Shown here: one piece after another, positions 1 through 9,115 of the stretch
Numbering within the stretch: the stretch's first letter is position 1
How the letters are laid out: each line of letters begins with the position of its first letter
Assembly: GCF_009806555.1 (NCBI RefSeq)
Contig: NZ_VUOK01000058.1
Location: forward strand, 186,001-250,000
Source of the DNA: Methylobacterium sp. 2A
Lineage (GTDB): Bacteria > Pseudomonadota > Alphaproteobacteria > Rhizobiales > Beijerinckiaceae
Length of the DNA stretch: 64,000 bases
Reading direction: 5' to 3'
Notes under the pieces: model-generated
What the model was told of the DNA's origin: nothing
What the model saw: only the letters and a program-made list of their open reading frames with translations
The model's database searches: none
Made by a program: the position numbers and the translations under genes

Positions 1-115
1 GTTCGTGCTGACCGTCGCGGCCGCCGAATCGGCGATCGGCCTCGCCATCCTGGTGGTGTTCTTCCGCAACCGCGGCTCGATCGCGGTGGAGGACGTGAGC
101 ATGATGAAGGGCTAG
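1..115 (+). CDS. nuoK: NADH-quinone oxidoreductase subunit K, C-terminal end (partial)
   Basis: The window opens inside this gene. The last 37 codons read from base 2 and stop at TAG 113-115. The peptide has a hydrophobic helix (AAAESAIGLAILVVFF) containing the intramembrane glutamate typical of the last helix of NuoK, then a short polar tail ending in MMKG. NuoK is one of the antiporter-related membrane subunits of complex I. Position directly before nuoL, nuoM and nuoN matches the standard nuo order. The start lies outside the window. Confidence 0.9.
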   Translation, partial: FVLTVAAAESAIGLAILVVFFRNRGSIAVEDVSMMKG

Positions 116-196
116 GGCCTCCTTCCCCGCCGCCCCGATTCACATCCGGACGCCGCCGCCCCGCGGCCGGCCCGGAGGACGGACTGCAAGAGAGCG

Positions 197-2320
197 ATGT
201 ATCACGCGATCGTCTTCTTCCCGCTGATCGGCTTCCTGATCGCCGGCCTGTTCGGCCGGTACATCGGGGCGCGGGCCTGCGAGTACATCACCACGGCGTT
301 CCTCGCCTTCACGGCGTTGATCGCCTGGGGCGTATTCATCGACGGCGGCCATGCCGAGCGGGTGCAGGTCGCCTCCTGGTTCTCGGCCGGCGACCTCCAG
401 GTCGACTGGGCCTTCAAGGTCGACACCCTGACCCGGGTGATGCTGGTGGTGGTGACGACGGTCTCGACCCTCGTGCACCTCTACTCCGTCGGCTACATGC
501 ACGAGGATCCGCACCGTCCGCGGTTCTTCGCCTACCTGTCGCTGTTCACCTTCGCCATGCTGATGCTGGTGACGGCCGACAACCTCGTGCAGATGTTCTT
601 CGGCTGGGAGGGCGTGGGCCTCGCCTCCTACCTGCTGATCGGGTTCTGGTACGAGAAGCCCTCGGCCAACGCCGCCGCCATGAAGGCGTTCATCGTCAAC
701 CGGGTCGGCGATTTCGGCTTCTCGCTCGGCATCTTCCTGACCTTCGTGCTCACCGGCTCGGTGGCGTTCGACGCGATCTTCGGCAAGGTCGACGCGATCA
801 AGACGCTGACCTTCCACTTCCTCGGCTACGACTGGAACGCCCTGACGCTCGCCTGCCTGCTGCTGTTCATGGGGGCCATGGGCAAGTCGGCGCAGTTCCT
901 GCTGCACACCTGGCTGCCGGACGCCATGGAGGGCCCGACTCCGGTCTCGGCGCTGATCCACGCCGCCACCATGGTCACCGCCGGCGTGTTCATGGTCGCG
1001 CGCCTGTCGCCGCTGTTCGAGGAGGCGCCGAACGCGCTGATCGTCGTGACGGTGATCGGCGGCATCACGGCCTTCTTCGCGGCCACGATCGGGCTGGTGC
1101 AGAACGACATCAAGCGGGTGATCGCCTATTCGACCTGCTCGCAGCTCGGCTACATGTTCGTGGCGCTCGGCGTCGGCGCCTACTCGGCCGGCGTGTTCCA
1201 CCTGTTCACCCACGCCTTCTTCAAGGCGCTGCTGTTCCTCGGCGCCGGCTCGGTCATCCACGCGATGCACCACGAGCAGGACATGCGGAACATGGGCGGC
1301 CTGCGCCGCTACATCCCCTATACCAGCGCCATGATGGCGATCGGCTCGCTCGCGCTGATCGGCTTCCCCTACACGGCCGGCTACTACTCGAAGGACGCGA
1401 TCATCGAGGCGGCCTACGCCTCGACCCGGCCCGGCCACACGCTCGCCTTCCTGTGCGTGGTGGTGGCGGCGTTCTTCACCTCGTTCTATTCCTGGCGCCT
1501 GTTCTTCATGACCTTCGAGGGTCCGGCCCGCTGGGGCGCCCATGGGTCACACGATCACGCGGCCCATGACCATCACGACGCCCCCGCGGTCGCACACGCC
1601 GCCATGGCGCACGAGGCGGATGGGGCTCCCGGTCACACCGAGGGCGTCGCCCACGACGACAAGGGCCACGACATCGAGCCGGCCCACAGGAGCGACGTGG
1701 TCGCGGACGACCATCACGGGCACGGCCACCACGGCGACCACACGCCCCATGAGAGCCCGCTGGTGATGACGGTCCCGCTGGCGATCCTCGCCTTCGGCGC
1801 GCTGTTCGCCGGCATCATCTTCCACAACCGCTTCATCGGCGAAGGGATGGACGCGTTCTGGGGCCATGCCCTGGCGCACGGGCCGCACAACCACATCATG
1901 CACGAGATCCACGAGGTCCCGGCGCTGGTCTCCTATTCGCCGCTGATCATGCTGATCCTCGGCTTCGTCCTGGCCTACTGGATGTATATCCGCCGGCCGG
2001 AACTGCCGGGTGAACTCGCCGCGCAGCAGCCGTCGCTGTACCGGTTCCTGCTCAACAAGTGGTACTTCGACGAGATCTACGATCGGATCTTCGTCCGCCC
2101 GGCCAAGGATTTCGGCCTGTTCCTCTGGAAGCAGGGCGACGGACGGATCATCGACGGCCTCGGGCCGAACGGCATCGCGGCGCGCGTCGTGGACGTGACC
2201 CGCGGCGTGGTCCGCCTCCAGACCGGCTACCTCTATCACTACGCCTTCGTGATGCTCATCGGCGTCGCCGGCCTGATCAGCTGGTACCTGATGTCCGGCC
2301 TGCCCAAGGGTGCTCACTGA
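197..2320 (+). CDS. nuoL: NADH-quinone oxidoreductase subunit L with His-rich insertion
   Basis: Distal proton-pumping, antiporter-like membrane subunit of respiratory complex I. The 707-residue product shows the conserved early helices (about residues 1-130), the proton-antiporter core with FFGWEGVGLASYLLIG near residue 135 and the HTWLPDAMEGPTPVSALIHAATMVTAG stretch (cited in part: HTWLPDAMEGPTPVSALIHA) near 236. It ends in the long C-terminal amphipathic-helix region and a last membrane helix. Between the core and the C-terminal region, residues about 447-520 form a hydrophilic loop very rich in His (19 in 71 residues), which most NuoL proteins lack. The ATG start at 197 follows GAGAG. The stop overlaps nuoM by ATGA, indicating translational coupling. 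Confidence 0.97.
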   Translation: MYHAIVFFPLIGFLIAGLFGRYIGARACEYITTAFLAFTALIAWGVFIDGGHAERVQVASWFSAGDLQVDWAFKVDTLTRVMLVVVTTVSTLVHLYSVGYMHEDPHRPRFFAYLSLFTFAMLMLVTADNLVQMFFGWEGVGLASYLLIGFWYEKPSANAAAMKAFIVNRVGDFGFSLGIFLTFVLTGSVAFDAIFGKVDAIKTLTFHFLGYDWNALTLACLLLFMGAMGKSAQFLLHTWLPDAMEGPTPVSALIHAATMVTAGVFMVARLSPLFEEAPNALIVVTVIGGITAFFAATIGLVQNDIKRVIAYSTCSQLGYMFVALGVGAYSAGVFHLFTHAFFKALLFLGAGSVIHAMHHEQDMRNMGGLRRYIPYTSAMMAIGSLALIGFPYTAGYYSKDAIIEAAYASTRPGHTLAFLCVVVAAFFTSFYSWRLFFMTFEGPARWGAHGSHDHAAHDHHDAPAVAHAAMAHEADGAPGHTEGVAHDDKGHDIEPAHRSDVVADDHHGHGHHGDHTPHESPLVMTVPLAILAFGALFAGIIFHNRFIGEGMDAFWGHALAHGPHNHIMHEIHEVPALVSYSPLIMLILGFVLAYWMYIRRPELPGELAAQQPSLYRFLLNKWYFDEIYDRIFVRPAKDFGLFLWKQGDGRIIDGLGPNGIAARVVDVTRGVVRLQTGYLYHYAFVMLIGVAGLISWYLMSGLPKGAH

Positions 2321-3840
2321 TGTTCGGCCTCGGCATCCTCTCCGGCCTGCTGATCGTGCCGCTCTGCGGCGCGGCCTTCATCCTGACGCTGAACGGCGAC
2401 GAGGCCTCGGTCGCGCGCAACAGCCGCTGGGCCGCGCTCGCCACCACGATCGTCACCTTCCTCCTGTCCCTGGTGGCCTGGAGCCGCTACGACGCGGCCT
2501 CGTCGAGCTTCCAGCTGGTCGAGAGCCATGCGTGGCTGACCGACACGATCCGGTTCAAGCTCGGCGTCGACGGCTTCTCGATGCCGCTGGTCCTGCTGAC
2601 CACCTTCCTGATGCCGTTCTGCATCGGTGCCTCGTGGCATTCGATCAACGTCCGGGTGAAGGAGTATTTCGTCGCCTTCCTCGTGCTCGAAACGACGATG
2701 ATCGGCGTGTTCGCCTCCCTCGACCTGCTGCTGTTCTACCTGTTCTTCGAGGCCGGCCTGATCCCGATGTTCCTGATCATCGGGATCTGGGGCGGGGCGC
2801 GCCGGGTCTATGCCAGCTTCAAATTCTTCCTCTACACGCTGCTCGGCTCGGTGCTGATGCTGCTCGCCGTGATGGCGATGTACTGGCAGGCCGGCACCAC
2901 CGACATCCCGACCCTGCTGCAGTACCGCTTCCCGGTGCAGATGCAGACCTGGCTGTGGCTCGCCTTCTTCGCCTCCTTCGCGGTGAAGATGCCGATGTGG
3001 CCGGTCCATACCTGGCTGCCGGACGCCCACGTCGAGGCGCCGACCGCCGGGTCGGTGATCCTGGCCGGCATCCTCCTGAAGATGGGCGGCTACGGCTTCA
3101 TCCGGATCTCGCTGCCGATGCTGCCGGTGGCGAGCCAGGACTTCGCGCCGCTGGTCTTCGCCCTGTCGGTGATCGCGATCATCTTCACGTCGCTCACCGC
3201 GATGATGCAGACCGACATCAAGAAGCTGATCGCCTACTCGTCGGTGGCCCATATGGGCTTCGTGACGCTCGGCCTGTTCACCCTGAACGAGCAGGGCATC
3301 CAGGGCGCGCTGTTCCTGATGGTCTCCCACGGCATCGTGGCGAGCGCGCTGTTCCTCTGCGTCGGCGTGGTCTACGACCGGATGCATACCCGCGAGATCG
3401 CCGCCTATGGCGGCCTCGTGAAGCGGATGCCGCTCTACGCGGTGGCCATGATGGTGTTCACCATGGCCAATGTCGGCCTGCCGGGCACTTCGGGCTTCGT
3501 GGGCGAGTTCCTGTCGATGCTCGGCGCCTTCAAGGCGAACCCGAACGTCGCCTTCTTCTCGACCTTCGGCATCATCCTCTCGGCGGCCTACGCCCTGTGG
3601 CTCTACGCCCGGGTGATCTACGGCAAGCTGGAGAAGCCGAATCTCCAGGGCATCCTGGATCTCGATCTGCGCGAGAAGATCATCCTGGCCCCGCTGGTGG
3701 CGCTGACGATCTATTACGGCGTGCATCCGGCCCCCGTGCTCGACGTGTTCGCGCCCTCGACCGACGCGCTGATGGCGGGCATCAAGACCGCGCTCTCGAA
3801 CACCCAGACGGCCGCCGCGGCGCTGCCGATCCCGCGCTGA
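2320..3840 (+). CDS. nuoM: NADH-quinone oxidoreductase subunit M
   Basis: Second antiporter-like membrane subunit of complex I, 506 residues with about 14 hydrophobic helices. Conserved pieces are YLFFEAGLIPMFLIIGIWGG with its intramembrane Glu, HTWLPDAHVEAPTAGSVILA in the core, and KKLIAYSSVAHMGFV with the conserved Lys. The reading frame is open further upstream. ATG at 2320 is chosen because it overlaps the nuoL stop as ATGA and gives the usual N-terminus MFGLGILSGLLIVPL. nuoN follows after a 10-base gap. Confidence 0.97.
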   Translation: MFGLGILSGLLIVPLCGAAFILTLNGDEASVARNSRWAALATTIVTFLLSLVAWSRYDAASSSFQLVESHAWLTDTIRFKLGVDGFSMPLVLLTTFLMPFCIGASWHSINVRVKEYFVAFLVLETTMIGVFASLDLLLFYLFFEAGLIPMFLIIGIWGGARRVYASFKFFLYTLLGSVLMLLAVMAMYWQAGTTDIPTLLQYRFPVQMQTWLWLAFFASFAVKMPMWPVHTWLPDAHVEAPTAGSVILAGILLKMGGYGFIRISLPMLPVASQDFAPLVFALSVIAIIFTSLTAMMQTDIKKLIAYSSVAHMGFVTLGLFTLNEQGIQGALFLMVSHGIVASALFLCVGVVYDRMHTREIAAYGGLVKRMPLYAVAMMVFTMANVGLPGTSGFVGEFLSMLGAFKANPNVAFFSTFGIILSAAYALWLYARVIYGKLEKPNLQGILDLDLREKIILAPLVALTIYYGVHPAPVLDVFAPSTDALMAGIKTALSNTQTAAAALPIPR

Positions 3841-3850
3841 GGCGGACACC

Positions 3851-5296
3851 ATGACAACCGTCCACTCCGTCCTGCCCTCGCTGGCGCCGCTCCTGCCCGA
3901 GCTGATCCTCGGCGTCGGCGTCCTGCTCCTGATCCTCTACGGCGCGTGGCGCGGCGACCGCTCGGCCGAGACCGTGAGCATCGGCGCGCTCGCGCTCCTG
4001 CTCGTCGCCCTCTCGGTGGTGATCTCCCAGCCGGTCCACGGCCGGATCACGACCCTCTCGGGCGCCTTCGTGTCCGATTCCTTCTCGAAGGTGATGAAGT
4101 CGCTGGTGCTGCTCGGCTCCGCGGCGACGATCCTGCTGGCGCACGACTTCTTCAAGCGCGAGCGCATCGACCGGTTCGAGTTCCCCGTGCTGATCGTGCT
4201 CTGCACCATCGGCATGATGGTGATGGTCTCGGCCAACGATCTGATCGCGCTCTATCTCGGCCTGGAGCTGCAATCGCTCGCCGCCTACGTCATCGCCGCC
4301 TTCCACCGGGACGACATCAAGTCGACCGAGGCCGGCCTGAAGTACTTCGTGCTCGGCGCGCTCTCCTCGGGCATGCTGCTCTACGGCGCCTCGCTGATCT
4401 ACGGCTTCACCGGCACGGTCTCGTTCCCCGGCATCGTCTCGGCGCTGAACGCCAATGCGGGCCTCGGCATCGTGCTCGGCATCGTGTTCGTGGCGGCCGG
4501 CGTCTGCTTCAAGATGTCGGCGGTGCCGTTCCACATGTGGACGCCCGACGTCTACGAGGGCTCGCCCACCCCGGTGACGGCCTTCTTCGCCACCGCGCCC
4601 AAGATGGCCGCCGTCTCGATGACGGTGCGGGTCTTCATCGGCGCCCTCCCGGACGTGACGGCGGTCTGGCAGCAGATCTTCATCTTCGTCTCGGTCGTGT
4701 CGATGGCTTTGGGCTCCTTCGCGGCGATCGGCCAGAGTTCGATCAAGCGCCTGATGGCCTACTCGTCGATCGCCAATATCGGCTACGCGCTGATCGGGCT
4801 GGCCTGCGGCTCGGAGGAGGGGATCAGCGGGCTCGTCACCTACATGATCATCTACCTCGCGATGACGCTCGGCTCCTTCGCAATCATCCTGTCGCTCCGG
4901 CGCCGGAACGTGATGTTCGAGAAGATCGAGGACCTGTCGGGCCTGTCCCGGACTCATCCGTGGCTGGCCTTCTGCCTCGCCGCGATGATGTTCTCGCTGG
5001 CCGGCATCCCGCCGCTCGCCGGGTTCTTCGCGAAGTTCTACGTCTTCGCCGCCGCCATCAAGGCGGGCCTCGTGACGCTCGCGGTGATCGGCGTGGTGAC
5101 CAGCGTGGTCGGCGCCTATTACTACCTGCGGGTGGTGCGGATCATGTATTTCGACGAGCCGAAGGAGCCCTACGAGGCGATGGCGCCGGGCCTGCGTGTC
5201 GTGCTCGCCCTGTCGAGCGTCGTGGTGGTGCTGTTCTTCCTGCTGCCCGGCCCGCTGGTCGGCGCCGCCGGCCGGGCCGCCAGGTCGCTGTTCTAG
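3851..5296 (+). CDS. nuoN: NADH-quinone oxidoreductase subunit N
   Basis: Third antiporter-like membrane subunit of complex I, 481 residues and strongly hydrophobic. Recognisable motifs are YLGLELQSLAAYVIAAF (intramembrane Glu in the helix-5 region), KMSAVPFHMWTPDVYEGSPT and KRLMAYSSIANIGYALIGL. The length is normal for alphaproteobacterial NuoN. It is the last nuo gene; birA begins eight bases after its stop, so nuo, birA and perhaps rnj are probably co-transcribed. This order is widespread in Hyphomicrobiales. Confidence 0.97.
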   Translation: MTTVHSVLPSLAPLLPELILGVGVLLLILYGAWRGDRSAETVSIGALALLLVALSVVISQPVHGRITTLSGAFVSDSFSKVMKSLVLLGSAATILLAHDFFKRERIDRFEFPVLIVLCTIGMMVMVSANDLIALYLGLELQSLAAYVIAAFHRDDIKSTEAGLKYFVLGALSSGMLLYGASLIYGFTGTVSFPGIVSALNANAGLGIVLGIVFVAAGVCFKMSAVPFHMWTPDVYEGSPTPVTAFFATAPKMAAVSMTVRVFIGALPDVTAVWQQIFIFVSVVSMALGSFAAIGQSSIKRLMAYSSIANIGYALIGLACGSEEGISGLVTYMIIYLAMTLGSFAIILSLRRRNVMFEKIEDLSGLSRTHPWLAFCLAAMMFSLAGIPPLAGFFAKFYVFAAAIKAGLVTLAVIGVVTSVVGAYYYLRVVRIMYFDEPKEPYEAMAPGLRVVLALSSVVVVLFFLLPGPLVGAAGRAARSLF

Positions 5297-5303
5297 GACG
5301 GCC

Positions 5304-6107
5304 TTGAGCTACCGCCTCGGGCCTGCGGCGCGCGCCGCGGGCCACCGCCTGCATGTCCACGACAGCCTCGGCTCCACCAACACGGAGGCGATGGCGCAGG
5401 CGCGGGCTGGGGAGACCGGGCCGCTCTGGGTCGCGACGCACCGCCAGGAGGCGGGGAGGGGCCGCCGGGGCAACAGCTGGTCGTCCCTGCCGGGCAACCT
5501 CGCGGCGAGCGTGCTGTGGCCGGTCGCCGGGGTCGCGCCCGATCACCTCGCCGAACTCGGCTTCGTGGCCGGTCTCGCGCTGATCGAGGCGCTGGAGGCG
5601 GCCTGCGGCACCCTGCCGGATACCGGATCCGCCGACGGCGCCCGATCTTTCCGGCTGAAATGGCCGAACGACGTGCTGCTCGGCGGCGCCAAGCTGGCGG
5701 GCCTGCTGCTGGAAGCCGAGACGCTGCCGGGCGGCCGGCGCGCCGTGGTGATCGGCTTCGGCGTCAACGTGGCGGCAGCCCCGGAGGGCCTCCCCGCCAC
5801 AAGCTTGGCGGCTATGGGTTACGCCGCGGACGCCGAAGCGCTACTGGAACACCTCTCGGACCGGATGGCAGCGCGGGCGCGCGCCTGGGACCGGGGACAG
5901 AATTTTGCTGCCCTGCGCGCCGACTGGCTGGCGCGGGCCGCGGGTCTCGGATCGGAGATCGCGGTGCGCAGCGGCGGACATAGCCTCAAGGGCGTGTTCG
6001 AGACGATCGACGAGGGGGGGCGGCTCGTGATCCTCGCCCCCGACGGGAACCGGCATACCGTGACGGCGGGCGAGGTGCATTTCGGATCGGCCGCGACGGC
6101 GGCCTGA
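5304..6107 (+). CDS. birA: Biotin-[acetyl-CoA-carboxylase] ligase
   Basis: Activates biotin to biotinyl-AMP and attaches it to biotin carrier proteins such as AccB. The 267-residue product has the biotin/ATP-binding segment GRGRRGNSW (about residue 52), KWPNDVLLGG (about residue 118) and a C-terminal SH3-like domain starting near residue 210. It lacks the N-terminal helix-turn-helix of E. coli BirA, so it is a ligase without repressor function. TTG at 5304 is inferred as the start because it falls just after the nuoN stop and gives the family N-terminus LSYRLGPAARAAG. An earlier in-frame ATG would lie inside nuoN and adds unrelated sequence. Confidence 0.9.
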   Translation: MSYRLGPAARAAGHRLHVHDSLGSTNTEAMAQARAGETGPLWVATHRQEAGRGRRGNSWSSLPGNLAASVLWPVAGVAPDHLAELGFVAGLALIEALEAACGTLPDTGSADGARSFRLKWPNDVLLGGAKLAGLLLEAETLPGGRRAVVIGFGVNVAAAPEGLPATSLAAMGYAADAEALLEHLSDRMAARARAWDRGQNFAALRADWLARAAGLGSEIAVRSGGHSLKGVFETIDEGGRLVILAPDGNRHTVTAGEVHFGSAATAA

Positions 6108-6125
6108 GTTTGGACGACGACACAG

Positions 6126-7799
6126 ATGGCACTAGGACAGGAGGAGCTGGTCTTCCTGCCGCTCGGCGGCGTGGGCGAGATCGGGATGAATGCGGCGCTC
6201 TACGGGTTCGGCCCGGAGAAGGGCCGCAAGTGGATCATGATCGATTGCGGCATGGGCTTCGCCGGCGAGGAGAACATGCCGGGCATCGATCTGATGTTCC
6301 CGGATCTTTCCTTCATCGAGGAGAAGCGCAAGGACCTGCTCGGGATCTTCATCACCCACGCGCACGAGGACCATATCGGGGCGATCTCGGAGCTGTGGTC
6401 GCGCCTCAAGGCGCCGGTCTACGCGACGCGCTTCGCCAAGAACCTGCTGGAGACCCGGCGGCTCTCGGATCCGGGTGCGCCCAAGGTCGACCTGCGCGAG
6501 GTCAAGCCCGGCCGCCGCGTGACCGTCGGCCCGTTCGAGCTCGAATACGTGCCGGTCTCGCACTCGATCCCGGAGTCGAACGCCATCGCGATCCGCACGG
6601 CCGCCGGCCTCGTGCTGCACACCGGCGACTGGAAGATCGACCCGACGCCGGTGGCCGGCGAGGTGACCTCGCCGGAGGCCTTCACGGCACTCGGCGACGA
6701 GGGGATCCTGGCGCTCGTCTGCGACTCCACCAACGTGGTCCGCGAGGGCTTTTCCCCGAGCGAGCGTGAGGTCGCCGAGACCCTGAAGACGGTGATCGCC
6801 GACGCCCCCCACCGGGTGGCGGTGACCACCTTCGCGTCGAACGTCGCCCGTATCCGCGCCGTCGCCGAGGCGGCCGTGGCCTGCGGCCGCGAGATCGTGG
6901 CGGTCGGCCGGGCGATGGACCGGGTGATCGATGTGGCCCGCGAATGCGGCTACCTCGACGGCCTGCCCGAATTCCGCCGGTCGGATTCGTGGAAGAGCCT
7001 GCCGCGCGAGCGGGTCGTGGCCTTGCTCACCGGCTCGCAGGGCGAGCCGCGGGCGGCGCTCGCCCGGGTCTCCCGCCGCGACCACCCGGATATCAGCCTC
7101 ACCGCGGGCGACCGGGTGATCTTCTCCTCCCGCGCCATTCCCGGCAACGAGCGCGATGTCGGCGCGATCATCAACGACCTGATCGAGCAGGGCGTCGAGG
7201 TGATCACCGACCGCACCGCCCTCGTCCACGTGTCGGGCCATCCGCGCCGAGACGAGATGGTCGAGATGTACAAGTGGACGCGCCCGGGCACCGCGATCCC
7301 GGTCCACGGCGAGGCGCTCCATCTCGACGAGCATGCCCGCTTCGCCCGCGCCCAGGGCGTGCAGAACATCGTCAAGGCGCGCAACGGCAGCCTGATCCGC
7401 CTCAGCCCCGGCAAGCCCGAGGTGATCGACTACGTGAAGGCCGGCCGTCTGTACAAGGACGGCGATGTCCTGATCGACGAGAAGGACCGGGCGATCCCCG
7501 AGCGGCGCAAGCTGATGCAGGCGGGCCTCGTCTCGGTGGCGATCGCCATCGACGAGGATGGCGTCGTACTGGGCGAGCCGGCGGTGGACATCATCGGCCT
7601 GCCGAACCGCGGCCGGTCCGGCGAGCCGCTGATCGAGACGGTGGTGGATGCGGTCACCCGGACCCTGTCGGGGATGTCGCGGGGCAAGCTCAAGGACTCG
7701 GAGGGCGTCGAGAAGACGGTCGACCGGGCGGTGCGCACCGCGGTCAACGAGGTCTGGGGCAAGAAGCCCGCCTGCCACGTGCAGGTTGTGGAGGTTTAG
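6126..7799 (+). CDS. rnj: Ribonuclease J
   Basis: Metallo-beta-lactamase/beta-CASP nuclease with endo- and 5'-3' exonuclease activity on RNA, acting in rRNA maturation and mRNA decay. The 557-residue protein has the zinc-binding motif THAHEDHIGA near residue 78, further ligands at HTGDWK (about 165) and CDSTN (about 200), and the beta-CASP signature HVSGHPRRDEM followed by PVHGE near residues 365-395. The C-terminal about 100 residues form the usual small domain. Start ATG 6126 lies 18 bases after birA, probably in the same operon. In Hyphomicrobiales this gene conventionally follows birA. Confidence 0.95.
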   Translation: MALGQEELVFLPLGGVGEIGMNAALYGFGPEKGRKWIMIDCGMGFAGEENMPGIDLMFPDLSFIEEKRKDLLGIFITHAHEDHIGAISELWSRLKAPVYATRFAKNLLETRRLSDPGAPKVDLREVKPGRRVTVGPFELEYVPVSHSIPESNAIAIRTAAGLVLHTGDWKIDPTPVAGEVTSPEAFTALGDEGILALVCDSTNVVREGFSPSEREVAETLKTVIADAPHRVAVTTFASNVARIRAVAEAAVACGREIVAVGRAMDRVIDVARECGYLDGLPEFRRSDSWKSLPRERVVALLTGSQGEPRAALARVSRRDHPDISLTAGDRVIFSSRAIPGNERDVGAIINDLIEQGVEVITDRTALVHVSGHPRRDEMVEMYKWTRPGTAIPVHGEALHLDEHARFARAQGVQNIVKARNGSLIRLSPGKPEVIDYVKAGRLYKDGDVLIDEKDRAIPERRKLMQAGLVSVAIAIDEDGVVLGEPAVDIIGLPNRGRSGEPLIETVVDAVTRTLSGMSRGKLKDSEGVEKTVDRAVRTAVNEVWGKKPACHVQVVEV

Positions 7800-7843
7800 G
7801 GTACGAAGACTGAAGAACGGACCACGGCAGGTCCAATCCAGAC

Positions 7844-7957
7844 CCTCATCCTGAGGTGCCCGCGTCAGCGGGCCTCGAAGGAGCCCTCCAGCCGGCCGCG
7901 CGATCCCTGGAGATCTCCTTCGAGGCCTCCGCTGCGCTCCGGCACCTCAGGATGAGG
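7844..7957. repeat. Dispersed inverted-repeat element, family A copy 1
   Basis: A 114-bp element in the rnj-mce gap. Its ends are perfect 17-bp inverted repeats (7844-7860 CCTCATCCTGAGGTGCC and its complement at 7941-7957), and the interior is also largely self-complementary (CCTCGAAGGAG near the left, CTCCTTCGAGG near the right). The RNA could form one long hairpin. A second copy of the same length and orientation lies at 24844-24957. This is a REP/MITE-like non-coding repeat. It may also work as a terminator or stabiliser between rnj and mce. Confidence 0.9.
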
Positions 7958-8012
7958 TTGTTCTTGGGATCCGCAGCCTGCCGATCGGTGCGCGAACGGG
8001 GAGGAAGAGAGA

Positions 8013-8417
8013 ATGATCGGCCGTCTCAACCACGTGGCCATCGCCGTGCAGGATCTCGACGCCGCCTGCGCGATCTACCGCGATACGCTCGGCGCCACGG
8101 TCACGCCGCCCCTGCCGCAGCCCGAGCACGGCGTCACGGTCGTGTTCGTGGAACTGCCGAACAGCAAGGTCGAGCTGATGGCGCCGCTCGGCGAGAACTC
8201 GCCGATCGAATCCTTCGTGGCCCGCAACCCGGGCGGCGGCGTCCACCACGTCTGCTACGAGGTCGACGACATCCTGGCGGCCCGCGACAAGCTCAAACAG
8301 CAGGGCGCCCGGGTGCTCGGCACGGGCGAGCCGCGGATCGGCGCCCACGGCAAGCCGGTCCTGTTCCTGCACCCGAAGGACTTTCTGGGTACCCTGGTCG
8401 AGCTGGAGCAGGTCTGA
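8013..8417 (+). CDS. mce: Methylmalonyl-CoA epimerase
   Basis: Interconverts (2R)- and (2S)-methylmalonyl-CoA, feeding methylmalonyl-CoA mutase. In methylotrophs with the ethylmalonyl-CoA pathway this step belongs to C2 and glyoxylate regeneration. The 134-residue vicinal-oxygen-chelate protein starts MIGRLNHVAIAVQDLDAA and has metal-ligand positions at the first His (NHVAIAV), the Glu of FVELPNSKVELM and the C-terminal GTLVELEQV Glu, plus GGGVHHVCYEVDD. The length is typical. The ATG is preceded by GGAGGAAGAGAG. A small DUF1467 gene follows after 5 bases. Confidence 0.93.
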   Translation: MIGRLNHVAIAVQDLDAACAIYRDTLGATVTPPLPQPEHGVTVVFVELPNSKVELMAPLGENSPIESFVARNPGGGVHHVCYEVDDILAARDKLKQQGARVLGTGEPRIGAHGKPVLFLHPKDFLGTLVELEQV

Positions 8418-8422
8418 CCCGG

Positions 8423-8749
8423 ATGATGCCCGCGCTGGTCCGCTCGACGCCGAGGACGCTGGCCGTCGTCACGCTGCTGGTCGCCGCCTTCGTGGCGGCG
8501 GGGGTCCGCCTGTTCGGGCTGACCGTGGGGGGCGCCATCGCCCTCTATTTCGTGGTGTGGTGGACGCTGCTCTTCGCGGTCCTGCCGCTGCGCAACCAGC
8601 CCGAGACGCGGCCGACCCATGTCGTGCCGGGGCAGGATCCCGGCGCGCCCGCGGCGCCGCGGCTCCGCGAGAAGGCGATCTGGACGACGCTGGTGGCGGG
8701 GGCCGCGTTCCTGATCGCGCTGGCGGTGTTCCCCTTGACCGGATTGTAG
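8423..8749 (+). CDS. DUF1467 family two-helix membrane protein
   Basis: Small inner-membrane protein of 108 residues with a first hydrophobic helix at about residues 15-35, a second at about 38-55 (WWTLLFAVLPLRNQPE) and a third near the C-terminus. The conserved ALYFVVWWTLLFAVLPLR block identifies the DUF1467 family, which is usually found between mce and proS in alphaproteobacteria. Its function is unknown. The start is the first ATG of an ATGATG pair, five bases after the mce stop. The frame is open upstream but that part is the shadow of mce. Confidence 0.85.
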   Translation: MMPALVRSTPRTLAVVTLLVAAFVAAGVRLFGLTVGGAIALYFVVWWTLLFAVLPLRNQPETRPTHVVPGQDPGAPAAPRLREKAIWTTLVAGAAFLIALAVFPLTGL

Positions 8750-8754
8750 CGCGC

Positions 8755-8952
8755 TCAGAGCAGCGTGCCGGAGGGCGGTGCCACGGTCAGGGACTTGCCC
8801 GCCCGCGCCACCAGATGGGCGAAGGCCAGGGCCGCCGCGGAAGCCTGTGCGGCCGACGGATAGGTCTGGTCCGACTCGGCGATCGTCTCGTTGACGTCGT
8901 TGAGCAGGACCCAGGCCCAGCGCGCGTCGGCCCGGCGGATCTCGAAATGCAT
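8755..8952 (-). CDS. Small YegP/DUF1508-like protein
   Basis: A 65-residue cytoplasmic protein read from ATG 8952: MHFEIRRADARWAWVLLNDV, then NETIAESDQTYPSAAQASAA. The pattern of a beta strand, W-x-W-x-L-x-N, a second strand with 'IAESDQTY' and a helix resembles one unit of the DUF1508/YegP fold. That assignment is by eye. It is convergent with the DUF1467 gene (5-base gap). An ATG 14 codons upstream exists but adds Arg/Pro-rich sequence unlike the family. Function is unknown. Confidence 0.6.
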   Translation of the reverse strand: MHFEIRRADARWAWVLLNDVNETIAESDQTYPSAAQASAAALAFAHLVARAGKSLTVAPPSGTLL

Positions 8953-9115
8953 GGCGGGCTCACCCGGGCTGGACCGGACTACCCTGCGCCGCACAAAAAC
9001 CCGGACCGGTTAAAGCGTTGCCCGCGGGGGGCGAAAACCCGGCCGGCCGGTCCGTTATCCGCGCTATCAACGCTCTTCACAGGGACCCACGATGTCACGG
9101 TCCGCAGGCGCGCAT

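Noticed and set aside
140..1543. Minus-strand 467-codon frame opposite nuoL
   Set aside because: Shadow frame: low-complexity charged translation with no motif, opposite a certain gene.
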